From Halalkalibacter suaedae (lineage in GTDB: Bacteria; Bacillota; Bacilli; Bacillales; Bacillaceae_D): DNA of 64,000 bases. A program made the position numbers and the translations under genes. The notes under the pieces were generated by a model. The model had not been told where the DNA came from. It made no database searches and worked only from the letters and a program-made list of their open reading frames with translations. The DNA lies in assembly GCF_017939705.1 (NCBI RefSeq), contig NZ_JAGKSQ010000007.1, forward strand, positions 1 through 64,000. The letters are read 5' to 3'. Below are positions 41,133 to 50,057 of this stretch, piece after piece (position 1 is the first letter of the stretch; every line of letters begins with the position of its first letter).

Positions 41133-41930
41133 ATGTCATTACGCTTTAGTGTACTTGCAAGTGGTAGTACAGGTAACGCTGTATATGTAGAAACGGATCA
41201 GAAGCGAATTTTGATTGATGCTGGTTTAAGTGGCAAAAAGATGGACGAGTTATTTAAACAAATCAATAGAAGTCCAAAAGAGCTTGATGGCATATTAGTT
41301 AGTCATGAACATAGTGACCATATCAAAGGTGTTGGGATATTTGCTAGAAAGCATAAGCTACCAATCTATGCAAATGAAAAGACATGGCAAGCAATGGAGC
41401 CAATGCTCGGTCAAATACCAACAGAGCAAAAGTTTATTTTTAAGACAGGTGAAGTGAAAAGCTTCGGAAACCTAGATATCGAATCCTTTGGCGTTTCTCA
41501 CGATGCAGCTGAGCCGATGTTTTTTACATTTCAGCATGAAGGTAAGAAGCTCGTGCTTGCAACGGATATGGGCTATGTAAGCGAGCGAATTAAAGGAACA
41601 ATTAAAGGTGCAGACATGTTCATTTTTGAATCAAATCATGATATGAATATGTTACGAATGGGAAGATACCCATGGAGTGTTAAAAGGCGGATACTGAGCG
41701 ATGTTGGACATGTTTCAAACGAAGATGCAGCCCTTGCCTTATCTGAGGTCATAACAGATAATACAAAACGTATTTATTTAGCCCATTTAAGCCTAGATAA
41801 CAATATGAAGGATCTTGCACGTCTTTCTGTCGAACAAGTATTAAAAGAGCAAGGAATGGCGGTCGGTGAGCAATTTTCACTTTATGATACAGACCCGCAT
41901 CATTCTACTCCATTAGCAGTCGTCTCTTAG
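41133..41930 (+). CDS. walJ: metallo-beta-lactamase fold hydrolase WalJ (YycJ)
   Basis: This 265-residue protein has the metal-binding motif [12 protein letters not shown] (about 57-68), further ligands in SHDAAEP and ESNHDMNML, and the opening [14 protein letters not shown]. YycJ is reported as a 5'-3' exonuclease-type enzyme acting in DNA repair in Firmicutes. It is the last gene of the wal operon; the inverted repeat copy R3 follows at once. Confidence 0.95.
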   Translation: MSLRFSVLASGSTGNAVYVETDQKRILIDAGLSGKKMDELFKQINRSPKELDGILVSHEHSDHIKGVGIFARKHKLPIYANEKTWQAMEPMLGQIPTEQKFIFKTGEVKSFGNLDIESFGVSHDAAEPMFFTFQHEGKKLVLATDMGYVSERIKGTIKGADMFIFESNHDMNMLRMGRYPWSVKRRILSDVGHVSNEDAALALSEVITDNTKRIYLAHLSLDNNMKDLARLSVEQVLKEQGMAVGEQFSLYDTDPHHSTPLAVVS

Positions 41931-41939
41931 TATAAATGA

Positions 41940-42179
41940 AGAGGTTGGGACAAAAGTAATTTAACTAATAGAAAACCGAAAATGATAGTTGGCGGGAGTA
42001 AACCGCTCCTGAAATATACTTCGCTTTCCGCGGGAAGCCGGTGAGCCTCCTCGTGCTTCGCACTTGCGGGGTCTCACCTTTGGCTTTTTTGTCCCGCAGG
42101 AGTCTACGTATATTTCATCCGCTACATGATTGCTTTATTCGGTATTTCAGTTAGATACTTTAATTATGTCCCGGCCTCT
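41940..42179 (-). repeat. dispersed hairpin repeat, copy R3 (inverted)
   Basis: This 240-bp copy is in the opposite orientation to the others, with ends AGAGGTTGGGAC and GTCCCGGCCTCT and the same nested arms (CTGAAATATACTTCG, TCCGCGGGAAGCC, GCAGGAGTCTACG). It fills most of the 400-bp walJ-htrA gap. The rest (42180-42330) holds only a TATAAT at 42290-42295 and the htrA binding site. Confidence 0.93.
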
Positions 42180-42330
42180 TTTTATGCATTACTTTTGACG
42201 TTTACGCGTCAACATTGTTGGGAATTATAAAGAAAAATCAAAAATATCGTAAATTGTGTGAAAGCACTAGTAAATGACTTTTTTCCGATTATAATATAAC
42301 CATAATCATACTAAAGGAAGGTGTAGCAGA

Positions 42331-43545
42331 ATGGGGTACTATGACGATCATGCGACAGAGGTAAGATCAGAAAAACCTCGTAAGCAGCAAAGTCCTATTT
42401 TAATAGCATTTATTAGTGCAGTGGCAGGCGGTATGGTTGTCCTATTTTCAATACCGTTCTTAGCCAACATAGGGTATTTATCATTTCTTGATCAAAATGG
42501 ATCAGATTCCGAAGCGGTGGAAACAAGTGCACCACAAGAAGGTTTGCGGACAGTCCAGCTCGATGTTCATTCTGATATAACCAGTGCTGTCGATAAGGTT
42601 TCCGATGCAGTAGTAGGAATCATTAATACACGCCAAGCCAATTTCTTCGATCAGTCTGGTGGAGAAGGCACAGGCTCAGGAGTTATTTATAAAAAGGCAG
42701 GCGATAAGGCATTTGTCGTTACAAACCATCATGTTATCGATCAAGCTAGCGAAGTTGAAGTTAGTTTGACAGATGGGACTCGGGTACCTGCCAAGGTGCT
42801 AGGAAGTGATGTCATAACTGACCTAGCTGTTCTTGAGATTGATGGTACAGATATTTCAACGGTTGCTGAGTTTGGAGATTCAAAGTTACTGAGAGTTGGT
42901 GAGCCCGCGATTGCAATTGGAAATCCATTAGGCTTACGCTTCTCAAGTACGGTCACACAAGGAATTATTAGTGCAACAGAACGAAGCATTCCTGTTGATT
43001 TAACAGGCAATGGCCAGGTTGACTGGTATGCTGAAGTCATGCAAACAGATGCAGCAATCAATCCAGGGAATAGTGGTGGAGCGTTAGTTAATATTGAAGG
43101 ACAAGTGATTGGAATTAATTCAATGAAAATAGCACAAAGCTCTGTTGAAGGAATCGGTTTTGCGATCCCGACAGAAATTGCTCTTCCCGTTATTGAAGAT
43201 CTCGAACGCTTTAGTGAGGTCCAACGACCACAAATGGGTGTAGGTATTCGTTCATTAAGCGAAATTGCAAGCTACCACTGGCAGGACACTCTAAAGCTTC
43301 CAGCAGAAGTGAAGGGTGGAGTCGTTGTTACAAGCGTTGCTCCCGCATCACCTGCAGAGCGTGCCGGCTTGCAACAATACGATGTTATTGTTGAGATTGA
43401 TGGGACTGCAATGAATGACGGACATGACCTCCGTAAGTATTTATATACTGAAAAACAACTCGGAGAAGAAATTGAAGTGACCATTTACCGAGAAGGGAAG
43501 AAACAAACCGTTACCCTTCAGTTAACGGAGCAGCAAAGCTTCTAA
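42331..43545 (+). CDS. htrC: membrane-anchored serine protease HtrA-like
   Basis: This 404-residue trypsin-like protease of the DegP/HtrA family degrades misfolded extracytoplasmic proteins. It has one N-terminal transmembrane segment (about 22-46), a protease domain with His134 (TNHHV), Asp164 (TDLAVLE) and Ser248 (NPGNSGGAL), and one PDZ domain (about 290-400). Position after walJ is that of B. subtilis yyxA (htrC). Confidence 0.93.
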   Translation: MGYYDDHATEVRSEKPRKQQSPILIAFISAVAGGMVVLFSIPFLANIGYLSFLDQNGSDSEAVETSAPQEGLRTVQLDVHSDITSAVDKVSDAVVGIINTRQANFFDQSGGEGTGSGVIYKKAGDKAFVVTNHHVIDQASEVEVSLTDGTRVPAKVLGSDVITDLAVLEIDGTDISTVAEFGDSKLLRVGEPAIAIGNPLGLRFSSTVTQGIISATERSIPVDLTGNGQVDWYAEVMQTDAAINPGNSGGALVNIEGQVIGINSMKIAQSSVEGIGFAIPTEIALPVIEDLERFSEVQRPQMGVGIRSLSEIASYHWQDTLKLPAEVKGGVVVTSVAPASPAERAGLQQYDVIVEIDGTAMNDGHDLRKYLYTEKQLGEEIEVTIYREGKKQTVTLQLTEQQSF

Positions 43546-43558
43546 ATAAATTCAAATG

Positions 43559-43607
43559 AAGAAGTGTTCAACTAGTCAACAGGGCTAATGGAACACTTCT
43601 TTTTTTG
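43559..43607 (+). terminator. strong terminator after htrA
   Basis: AAGAAGTGTTC pairs with GAACACTTCTT and is followed by a run of T. Confidence 0.87.
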
Positions 43608-43628
43608 TATTTAAAGTTATCCCGAGCA

Positions 43629-43882
43629 TATCCACAGACGTAGAAAGGGTATGCTATAATTAGCAAATAAGAAAGGAAGTTGTCGAATGTATTATGCTTG
43701 TCAGGAACATATAGAGCTAGCACTAGATGTAGTAGTAGATGAAAAAGAATTAGCACCAGTCATTAATAAAATAGAGGATCAAACAAACTTATCCACAACA
43801 TGTAGTTTTTGTGAAAAAGAAGCGATTTACACAATATCTGCGTAAATTAACATGTTGATATGTGGATAACTATTGTGGATAA
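43629..43882. promoter_or_regulatory. DnaA-box cluster at yyzF-rlmH
   Basis: Three perfect DnaA boxes lie within 94 bp: TTATCCACA on plus at 43789-43797 and on minus at 43861-43869 and 43874-43882. A one-mismatch box ATATCCACA is at 43629-43637. In B. subtilis the region upstream of yydA (rlmH) is a known DnaA-box cluster outside oriC that moderates initiation. Position and spacing here point to the same element. Confidence 0.78.
43687..43845 (+). CDS. yyzF: small CxxH/CxxC protein (YyzF-like)
   Basis: This 52-residue protein has CQEH near the N-terminus and CSFC near the C-terminus, four likely metal ligands. GGAAG precedes the ATG, and a TGCTATAAT extended -10 lies about 27 bp upstream. 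Function is unknown. It is regularly found between htrA and rlmH in Bacillaceae. One DnaA box lies inside the gene. Confidence 0.88.
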   Translation: MYYACQEHIELALDVVVDEKELAPVINKIEDQTNLSTTCSFCEKEAIYTISA

Positions 43883-43906
43883 GTTTTAGAAGAAGGTTGT
43901 GAACAT

Positions 43907-44386
43907 GTGAATATCTCAATCATTACAGTTGGGAAGCTAAAAGAAAAATATTTAAAGCAAGGAATTGCTGAATATCAAAAACGATTAGGTGCATACGCCA
44001 AGGTCGAAATCATCGAAGTTGCAGATGAAAAAGCTCCAGAGCAACTAAGTGAACTAGAAATGGAGCAAATCAAGCAAAAAGAGGGAGAACGCATCCTAGC
44101 AAAGGTCCAACAAGATACGCATGTCATCGCTCTAGCCATCGAAGGCAAAATGGCCACATCCGAGGAGCTAGCCGATGACCTCGATAAGCTAGCAACCTAT
44201 GGAAAAAGCAAAATTGCTTTCATTATTGGTGGATCATTAGGATTAAGCGATGATGTCATGAAACGAGCGAATCAGACACTTTCATTTTCGAAAATGACCT
44301 TTCCACATCAGTTGATGCGGTTGGTGTTGGTGGAGCAGGTGTATAGGGCTTTTAGGATTAATCGGGGTGAACCGTACCATAAGTAA
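43907..44386 (+). CDS. rlmH: 23S rRNA (pseudouridine-1915-N3) methyltransferase RlmH
   Basis: This SPOUT-class methyltransferase has 159 residues, the SAM-knot motifs [13 protein letters not shown] and [15 protein letters not shown], and the end [10 protein letters not shown] typical of RlmH. The start is GTG with AGAAGG upstream. It is the last gene of the conserved origin-proximal backbone in this window. Confidence 0.97.
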   Translation: MNISIITVGKLKEKYLKQGIAEYQKRLGAYAKVEIIEVADEKAPEQLSELEMEQIKQKEGERILAKVQQDTHVIALAIEGKMATSEELADDLDKLATYGKSKIAFIIGGSLGLSDDVMKRANQTLSFSKMTFPHQLMRLVLVEQVYRAFRINRGEPYHK

Positions 44387-44459
44387 ATGAGGTTTCTAGA
44401 AAAATGGAGTTGAATAAGATTCCTCAAATTTACTGATAAGTAGTTTCTCTAATCTATAA

Positions 44460-44499
44460 AACCCGAATATGGTACTTTAAAAATGCACCTATTCGGGTT
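44460..44499 (-). terminator. terminator between rlmH and the subtilase gene
   Basis: AACCCGAATA pairs with TATTCGGGTT across a 20-nt loop. On the minus strand the stem is followed by TTTATAG, so it mainly serves the leftward protease gene. It may also stop rlmH transcripts. Confidence 0.55.
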
Positions 44500-44518
44500 A
44501 CTTTATAAGAACCCTATT

Positions 44519-46579
44519 CTATAACGGAATCCGAATCATAAATCGAGTATTTTCAGTAATTGCATGGGTGCCGCCCAAAATAGTGAAAGTCGTTCTCGAC
44601 AAATTTTGTTCATTCATCCATGTTTGAACTTCTTTTGGTAGGTGATTGGTATCCGTCAAAATGATAGGAGATCTTTGTGAAGAAGAGTAAGGAGAAGCGG
44701 GAAGGGCATCGATGAAACTTCTCCCACTAGCAAACGATACATTTGAAAAATCAAAGTCTTTTTCAAATCGTTTAACCACTTCAATACTTGTACTAAACCT
44801 AGACTCTCCAGATATTCCTTCAATCGAAGTAACTCCTAGTTGTCGGAGTTGATCTCTAATCTTCTCTGAAATGACCTGTGTTCCCCCTATGATTGTTACT
44901 TTCCTAATTTCATTGTGATGAAAATAACTCACCACCTCACTTGATAGATGATCTCGTGCTGTTAACAAAATGGGGATTTGCATCATTCCGGCGTAAGGAG
45001 CGATAGAAAGTGCATCGGGTGACTGTTCATTTGCAGTTGTTAAAAAGACTTCGTTAGTAGTTCCAACCTCAGAAGCAATTTTCACTGCCGTATCAAATCT
45101 TGAGCGCCCACGGATGCGTTGAATGGGATATCCTTGTTGTCTTAAATTTTTTTCGATTTCGGGAGAGATGGCTGTGTCACCACCTGCTAAGTAAATTTTT
45201 GATGGCTGTAACCTGTTTAATTCAAGCAATAGATCGTTCAATAATCTGTCTGGTCTTGTTAGTAACAAGGGAGATTGAAATTTAGATGCTAATACACTAG
45301 ATGTTAAAGCGTCAATTGGTTGATCACCCCTCCCTAGCACTACTACATCTGAACCTTCAGGCCACCCTCGTCTTGAAACTTCAATCCCAGTTAAATAACG
45401 ATTAGCTCCAAAAATTTCAACGGTTTTTCGTACGTATTCTTCGGGAATTCGAACTAAACCGTGACCAAAAATAACGTCTCGGTTAGGTTCTCCTAAGTCT
45501 TTTACATTTTCAGTCAATCTTGAACGTAGTTGTGTGTTTGTAAAAGTTGGATGCTTTTCTTTCAAAACAGCTAAAGCCCCTGAAACAAAGGGTGCAGACA
45601 TAGACGTGCCGCTCATATTTTGGTAACCATTATTTAAATATGTACTATAAATTCCTATTCCAGGTGCGGATATTTCAAGTGCTGGCCCTGTCGCTGAATA
45701 AGCATTAGCTTGAGTGGAAAACCGTCCACGTTCATTATCTGTATCTGTTGCACCAACAGCAATGACGGAATCATACTTTGCAGGGTAGTTTACCGTATAG
45801 TTATCTATATTGGCTGTCCCATTATTCCCAGCCGATCCGACAAGTAGAATTCCTTGTTCATAGGCTCGGTCGACCATTAATTTTAAGCTATTTGAATGAT
45901 TCGTCATCCCTATACTCAAGTTTATGATATCCATGTTATTTGAAATCGACCACTCCAAAGCATGAATGATACTTGATAAAGATCCCGATCCATCTGCATC
46001 TAATGATTTAACCGCGAACAAATCAACGTCGGGAGCAACTCCTCTTATACCATTTCCGTTATGAAGAGCTGCTAAAATTCCTGCAACATGAGTTCCGTGT
46101 CCATTATCATCATGATATGAATCAGTATAGTGAACAGTAGATATCCCTCCTACAATTTGAAGGTCTTCATGTCGAGTATCAATTCCTGTATCAATAACAG
46201 CTACTCTTACTCCTTTTCCTGTAAAGTTTGCATTCCAGGCAAAAGGAGCATGAATACGATTAATTCCCCAATTATCGGTTTCATTATGAATGGTAACCAC
46301 TTGATCCTCTTCTACATGTTCAACTAGAGGATTTCTTTCGATTTCCTCTAGTTCATTAATGGGCACAATAGCAGTTGCTATTGGGGCGACATCGATTATT
46401 TCAATAATGCTCCCGTCAGCATCCTCGACCACTTCTTCAGACACAGTTTCGTTAAAAGAAATGATTACTTCTGTCATATCATCATATTGATCTACTGCTT
46501 GAGTTCCCAGTTTCCCCTCAGAATTTGAACAGCAGCATAATATCAATAGACTAACTAAGATGATTCGGTTTTTCACCAT
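44519..46579 (-). CDS. secreted subtilisin-like serine protease with triple CWB2 wall-binding domain
   Basis: This 686-residue exported S8 protease has an N-terminal hydrophobic signal with a Cys cluster (15-17) and an I9-like propeptide (about 35-97). The catalytic domain has Asp130 (VIDTGID), His161 (NGHGTHVAG) and Ser326 (GTSMSAP). Three tandem CWB2 repeats (about 390-686) should bind secondary wall polymers. The ATG at 46579 has AGGAGTG upstream; a GTG ten codons earlier does not. It is divergent from a GH18 protein with the same CWB2 array. Confidence 0.92.
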   Translation of the reverse strand: MVKNRIILVSLLILCCCSNSEGKLGTQAVDQYDDMTEVIISFNETVSEEVVEDADGSIIEIIDVAPIATAIVPINELEEIERNPLVEHVEEDQVVTIHNETDNWGINRIHAPFAWNANFTGKGVRVAVIDTGIDTRHEDLQIVGGISTVHYTDSYHDDNGHGTHVAGILAALHNGNGIRGVAPDVDLFAVKSLDADGSGSLSSIIHALEWSISNNMDIINLSIGMTNHSNSLKLMVDRAYEQGILLVGSAGNNGTANIDNYTVNYPAKYDSVIAVGATDTDNERGRFSTQANAYSATGPALEISAPGIGIYSTYLNNGYQNMSGTSMSAPFVSGALAVLKEKHPTFTNTQLRSRLTENVKDLGEPNRDVIFGHGLVRIPEEYVRKTVEIFGANRYLTGIEVSRRGWPEGSDVVVLGRGDQPIDALTSSVLASKFQSPLLLTRPDRLLNDLLLELNRLQPSKIYLAGGDTAISPEIEKNLRQQGYPIQRIRGRSRFDTAVKIASEVGTTNEVFLTTANEQSPDALSIAPYAGMMQIPILLTARDHLSSEVVSYFHHNEIRKVTIIGGTQVISEKIRDQLRQLGVTSIEGISGESRFSTSIEVVKRFEKDFDFSNVSFASGRSFIDALPASPYSSSQRSPIILTDTNHLPKEVQTWMNEQNLSRTTFTILGGTHAITENTRFMIRIPL

Positions 46580-46766
46580 GAAGACACTCCTAATATAAAA
46601 TTCATTCACTACGGAATAGCAATGAATTTTGTTTTAGTTAGAATCGTCAAAAAGGAGGGTGATTATGTACAACCATTCATAATGAAAGTCATATATGAAT
46701 GTAATTTTATTCATAAAAATCAACCTTAATTGTTAAGCTATGAATAAAATACCTAAGGAGGATGAA

Positions 46767-49040
46767 ATGAGACGATTTTTATTAATGATGTCGATGCTGC
46801 TCATTTGTTCTGGATGCTTTGGTATAAATCAAAATCGGGACCCTGATGGCTACGAGGGACAGAATGTACAAGAAGGACAGGATTTTTTACCTTATCAGGC
46901 TAGTGACTTTCATATGAGCTATACGTTTTTTGGTTCAACTCAAGCACAAATAGATTTTGTCAATCGAACAAATGGAAATCTGCAAGTTGTCGCTCCGAGT
47001 TATTTTGATATTAATACAGATGGTAGTTTAAAGTTGACTAATCAGTTGAGCTCAACATTTATTAATGAGATGCACAGACGAAACATAAAAGTTGTTCCTT
47101 TTCTTAGTAATCATTGGGATCGTAATCTTGGACGGGCAGGCTTGGCAAATAAAGAGCATCTATCGAGACAAATAGCACAAGCGATCCAAACATATAATCT
47201 TGATGGTGTAAATGTGGACATTGAAAACGTGACTCATGTAGATAAAGATGATTTTACAGAGCTGGTTCGTTTGTTACGGAGCAAAGTCCCTCATCATAAG
47301 GAAGTATCCGTCGCTGTTGCTGCTAACCCTCAAGGCTGGACACAGGGATGGCATGGCATGTATGACTATCCAAACTTGGCAAAACATGCCGATTACTTAA
47401 TGGTAATGGCCTATGATGAGAGTTATATTGGTGGATCTCCTGGCCCTGTGGCAAGTAAAAGTTGGGTAGAAAAAGGAATTGTTGAACTACTTCAACATGC
47501 ACCTCGAAATAAGATTGTTTTAGGTTTGCCTTTCTTTGGTCGGTATTGGCAAGAGGGAGCAGCAGTTGGTGGGTATGGAGTTGCTAAACATATGGCTGAC
47601 ACATTAGTACAAAGATACAATGGATCCATTACATTTGATGAACAGAGTCAGTCGCCCAGGGTGAACTTCACGATACGAAGTGCGGATCCGACAACGGTCA
47701 TTTCTGGGAGAACACTTCAACCAGGGAATTATACGTTATGGTTTGAGAATCAAAGGTCGTTGCAAGGGAAGTTCGATTTAATTCGTAAATATTCTTTAGC
47801 TGGTTCAGGAAGCTGGGCATTGGGATTAGAGAATCCAGCAATATGGACAAATTACGGGGCATGGGTCATGCCTAATTCAGAGAATCAAGCTGTTAAAATT
47901 TTGCCAGGACACCAAATAACTGGTGTCGTCACAAGTACCACTTTAAACATTAGACAGGAACCTACTACCACTTCTTCAATTGATGGGGAGTTGAAAAATG
48001 GAGAAATCGTTATTATTTCAGATGAAATGATTCAAAGCGGTGACCGTAATTGGTATCCAATTTATCTCGAGAATAATGACATAGGTTATCTAGCTGCAGA
48101 CTACGTTAAACCAGTACAAACGAGAAACCTTTTTGGCCGTGATCGCTATATGACTAGTGTAAACATTGCACATGCTGGTTGGCCGGATGGGTCGGAAACG
48201 GTTGTTCTTGGACGTGGAGATCTACCAGTAGATGCACTCCCAGGAAGTGTATTGGCTGCCAAGTTAGACGCACCACTCCTTTTAACAAGACCTGACACAT
48301 TGCCAACAGCGATACTAGATGAAATAAAACGTTTAGGTGCAGAACGAGTAGTTTTACTAGGAGGAGAAGGAGCTATATCGGCACAAACACAAAGAACTCT
48401 TGAACAAAGTGGAATGATCGTTCAGCGTGTTTTTGGAAGTAATCGTTTTGATACTTCTGTACAAATAGCCAATGAAATTGGAGTAGGAGATGAATTGATA
48501 TTAGTAACGGGCCAGGAAACCTCTCCAGATTCACTTGCTATTGCTCCTTATGCAGGCATACGAGGAATTCCTATGTTACTAAGCTCAAGTCAGACATTAC
48601 CGCGAGAAGTCCACAATTATATAAAAAATAACAGTGTAAAAAATGTAACAGTAATAGGCGGGAAATCAGTCATTTCAGAAAATATCTTACAAGAGTTAAG
48701 ACTTCTTAAGGTTTCATCAGTGGAACGGATTTCTGGTACTGATCGTTTTAGCACAAGTGTAGAAATTGCAAAGCGTTTTGAAGCAGAGCTCCATCCGAAC
48801 CATATTTATTTTGCTAGTGGTCTAAGTTTCATTGATGCTTTACCAGGTGCAGCTCTAGCTACAAGAGACAAAGCACCTATGATTTTAACCAATACTGACA
48901 CAATGCCTAATTCGGTCAGTGACTGGATTAGAAATGATGGACGAATTCATCAAAATGCACAAATCAACTTCTTAGGAGGTTCTTTTACAATTACAGCTAA
49001 TTCAAGGGCTCGGATATTACAACAAATTATATCAAAATGA
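46767..49040 (+). CDS. GH18 glycosidase lipoprotein with SH3 and triple CWB2 domains
   Basis: This 757-residue protein has a lipoprotein-type signal ending LICSGC (Cys17). The GH18 domain (about 45-370) has the active-site motif DGVNVDIEN (Glu153 as acid), close to the spore-cortex hydrolase type. A bacterial SH3 domain (about 390-455) and three CWB2 repeats (about 460-757) follow. It probably cleaves peptidoglycan or another GlcNAc polymer at the wall. ATG at 46767 has AAGGAGG six bases upstream. A small secreted protein follows in the same transcript. Confidence 0.9.
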   Translation: MRRFLLMMSMLLICSGCFGINQNRDPDGYEGQNVQEGQDFLPYQASDFHMSYTFFGSTQAQIDFVNRTNGNLQVVAPSYFDINTDGSLKLTNQLSSTFINEMHRRNIKVVPFLSNHWDRNLGRAGLANKEHLSRQIAQAIQTYNLDGVNVDIENVTHVDKDDFTELVRLLRSKVPHHKEVSVAVAANPQGWTQGWHGMYDYPNLAKHADYLMVMAYDESYIGGSPGPVASKSWVEKGIVELLQHAPRNKIVLGLPFFGRYWQEGAAVGGYGVAKHMADTLVQRYNGSITFDEQSQSPRVNFTIRSADPTTVISGRTLQPGNYTLWFENQRSLQGKFDLIRKYSLAGSGSWALGLENPAIWTNYGAWVMPNSENQAVKILPGHQITGVVTSTTLNIRQEPTTTSSIDGELKNGEIVIISDEMIQSGDRNWYPIYLENNDIGYLAADYVKPVQTRNLFGRDRYMTSVNIAHAGWPDGSETVVLGRGDLPVDALPGSVLAAKLDAPLLLTRPDTLPTAILDEIKRLGAERVVLLGGEGAISAQTQRTLEQSGMIVQRVFGSNRFDTSVQIANEIGVGDELILVTGQETSPDSLAIAPYAGIRGIPMLLSSSQTLPREVHNYIKNNSVKNVTVIGGKSVISENILQELRLLKVSSVERISGTDRFSTSVEIAKRFEAELHPNHIYFASGLSFIDALPGAALATRDKAPMILTNTDTMPNSVSDWIRNDGRIHQNAQINFLGGSFTITANSRARILQQIISK

Positions 49041-49057
49041 GAAAGGAGGTCTCAATA

Positions 49058-49699
49058 TTGAAAAAGTGGATAGGAACAATTATATTAACATGCTTAATAG
49101 TGGGCAGCTTATTAATGCAGAATGTTTCAGCCAAGTCAGGTCCTCAACCTAATGAGACGATCGGACAAGCTAGCATTGATGAAAAGGAAGAAGTAGTAGA
49201 ACTTAATCTTGAGAAAAATGGTTTAGAAAGTGAGGTTGAGGAACTCGACGAAAGTTTGACAGGTGATCAAATTAATGAATTATTGGAAAGTGCAGAAAAA
49301 GACTTATTTGGTTGGTCGGCTGTAGGAGCAGATATTGAAAGAGTAGAAATAGAATCAATACATGGTAATGCATCAGTTCGAATTACAACAGAAAATAAGC
49401 AAGAACATGAAGGGGTCGTTCTTGCTCTTTCCCCCATTAAACCAGAAGTGAATTATGAGTATTCGGTATATGCAAAAGGAGAAGGAGATGTCTACTTAGA
49501 AATTGAAGAGACGAGTAGTAGGGGCCAATTCTTGAAAAGAACTCAGTCAGAATCAGTTACATTAACAAATGAGTGGCAAAGAATTGATTTGAACATAGAA
49601 ACAGTAGCAGAAACAAATCAGGTCGATTTATTTATATTAACAGCAAGTCAACAGCGTGCATTATTTTATACAGATATGATTCAATTTAATGAGTTATAA
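49058..49699 (+). CDS. secreted protein with carbohydrate-binding-like beta-sandwich
   Basis: This 213-residue protein has a signal peptide ending NVSA-KS and an acidic linker. The C-terminal region (about 85-213) resembles CBM4/9-type jelly-roll modules (LFGWSAVGADIERVE, SVYAKGEGDVYLEIEE, NEWQRIDLNIE). A TTG start at 49058 is chosen because AAAGGAGG lies eight bases before it. It begins 17 bp after the GH18 gene, suggesting a joint task at the wall. Sugar binding is an inference from fold resemblance. Confidence 0.7.
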   Translation: MKKWIGTIILTCLIVGSLLMQNVSAKSGPQPNETIGQASIDEKEEVVELNLEKNGLESEVEELDESLTGDQINELLESAEKDLFGWSAVGADIERVEIESIHGNASVRITTENKQEHEGVVLALSPIKPEVNYEYSVYAKGEGDVYLEIEETSSRGQFLKRTQSESVTLTNEWQRIDLNIETVAETNQVDLFILTASQQRALFYTDMIQFNEL

Positions 49700-49700
49700 A

Positions 49701-49731
49701 AGCGACCTCGGTCTTTCGAGGCGTTTTTTTA
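49701..49731 (+). terminator. intrinsic terminator after the CBM-like gene
   Basis: CCTCG pairs with CGAGG, extended by flanking CG pairs with a bulge, and is followed by seven T. Confidence 0.7.
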
Positions 49732-50057
49732 CGTGTCCGGTAAGGATGGCGATTTACCGGGAGAACAGAGCCGGGAGGGCAGGGGTAATCGTGTGATAAA
49801 TCCCTGATCCAAGTGAGCAAGAACTTCATTTAAGGCTAGTATCTTTAAATGAATCTGCACAACAATCTTTATTTTTATAAGCCTTAAATCTCATTTCTAT
49901 ATCGCAAATTGACAAGTTTCCGAAGGGAATTGTCTAATTATAAGAATTAATGTAGATTAATAAGATATAATACTGTTAGTAATTAAGGAATTAGGTGAAG
50001 GTTCTTTTATTAATTTTAAGACAAAAAATAAGTTTATCAGATAAGGAAAAATAGCCT
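49732..50057 (+). other. 326-bp intergenic region without recognised gene
   Basis: The left part is GC-rich and holds an inverted repeat CCGGTAA/TTACCGG; a second one (TCATTTAA/TTAAATGA) lies near 49830. The right half is AT-rich with a TATAAT at 49966-49971, a possible -10 for the kinase gene. No riboswitch or small RNA family was recognised. Confidence 0.4.

Noticed and set aside
49732-50057. Riboswitch or small RNA
   Set aside because: Two inverted repeats are present, but no known conserved core could be matched.
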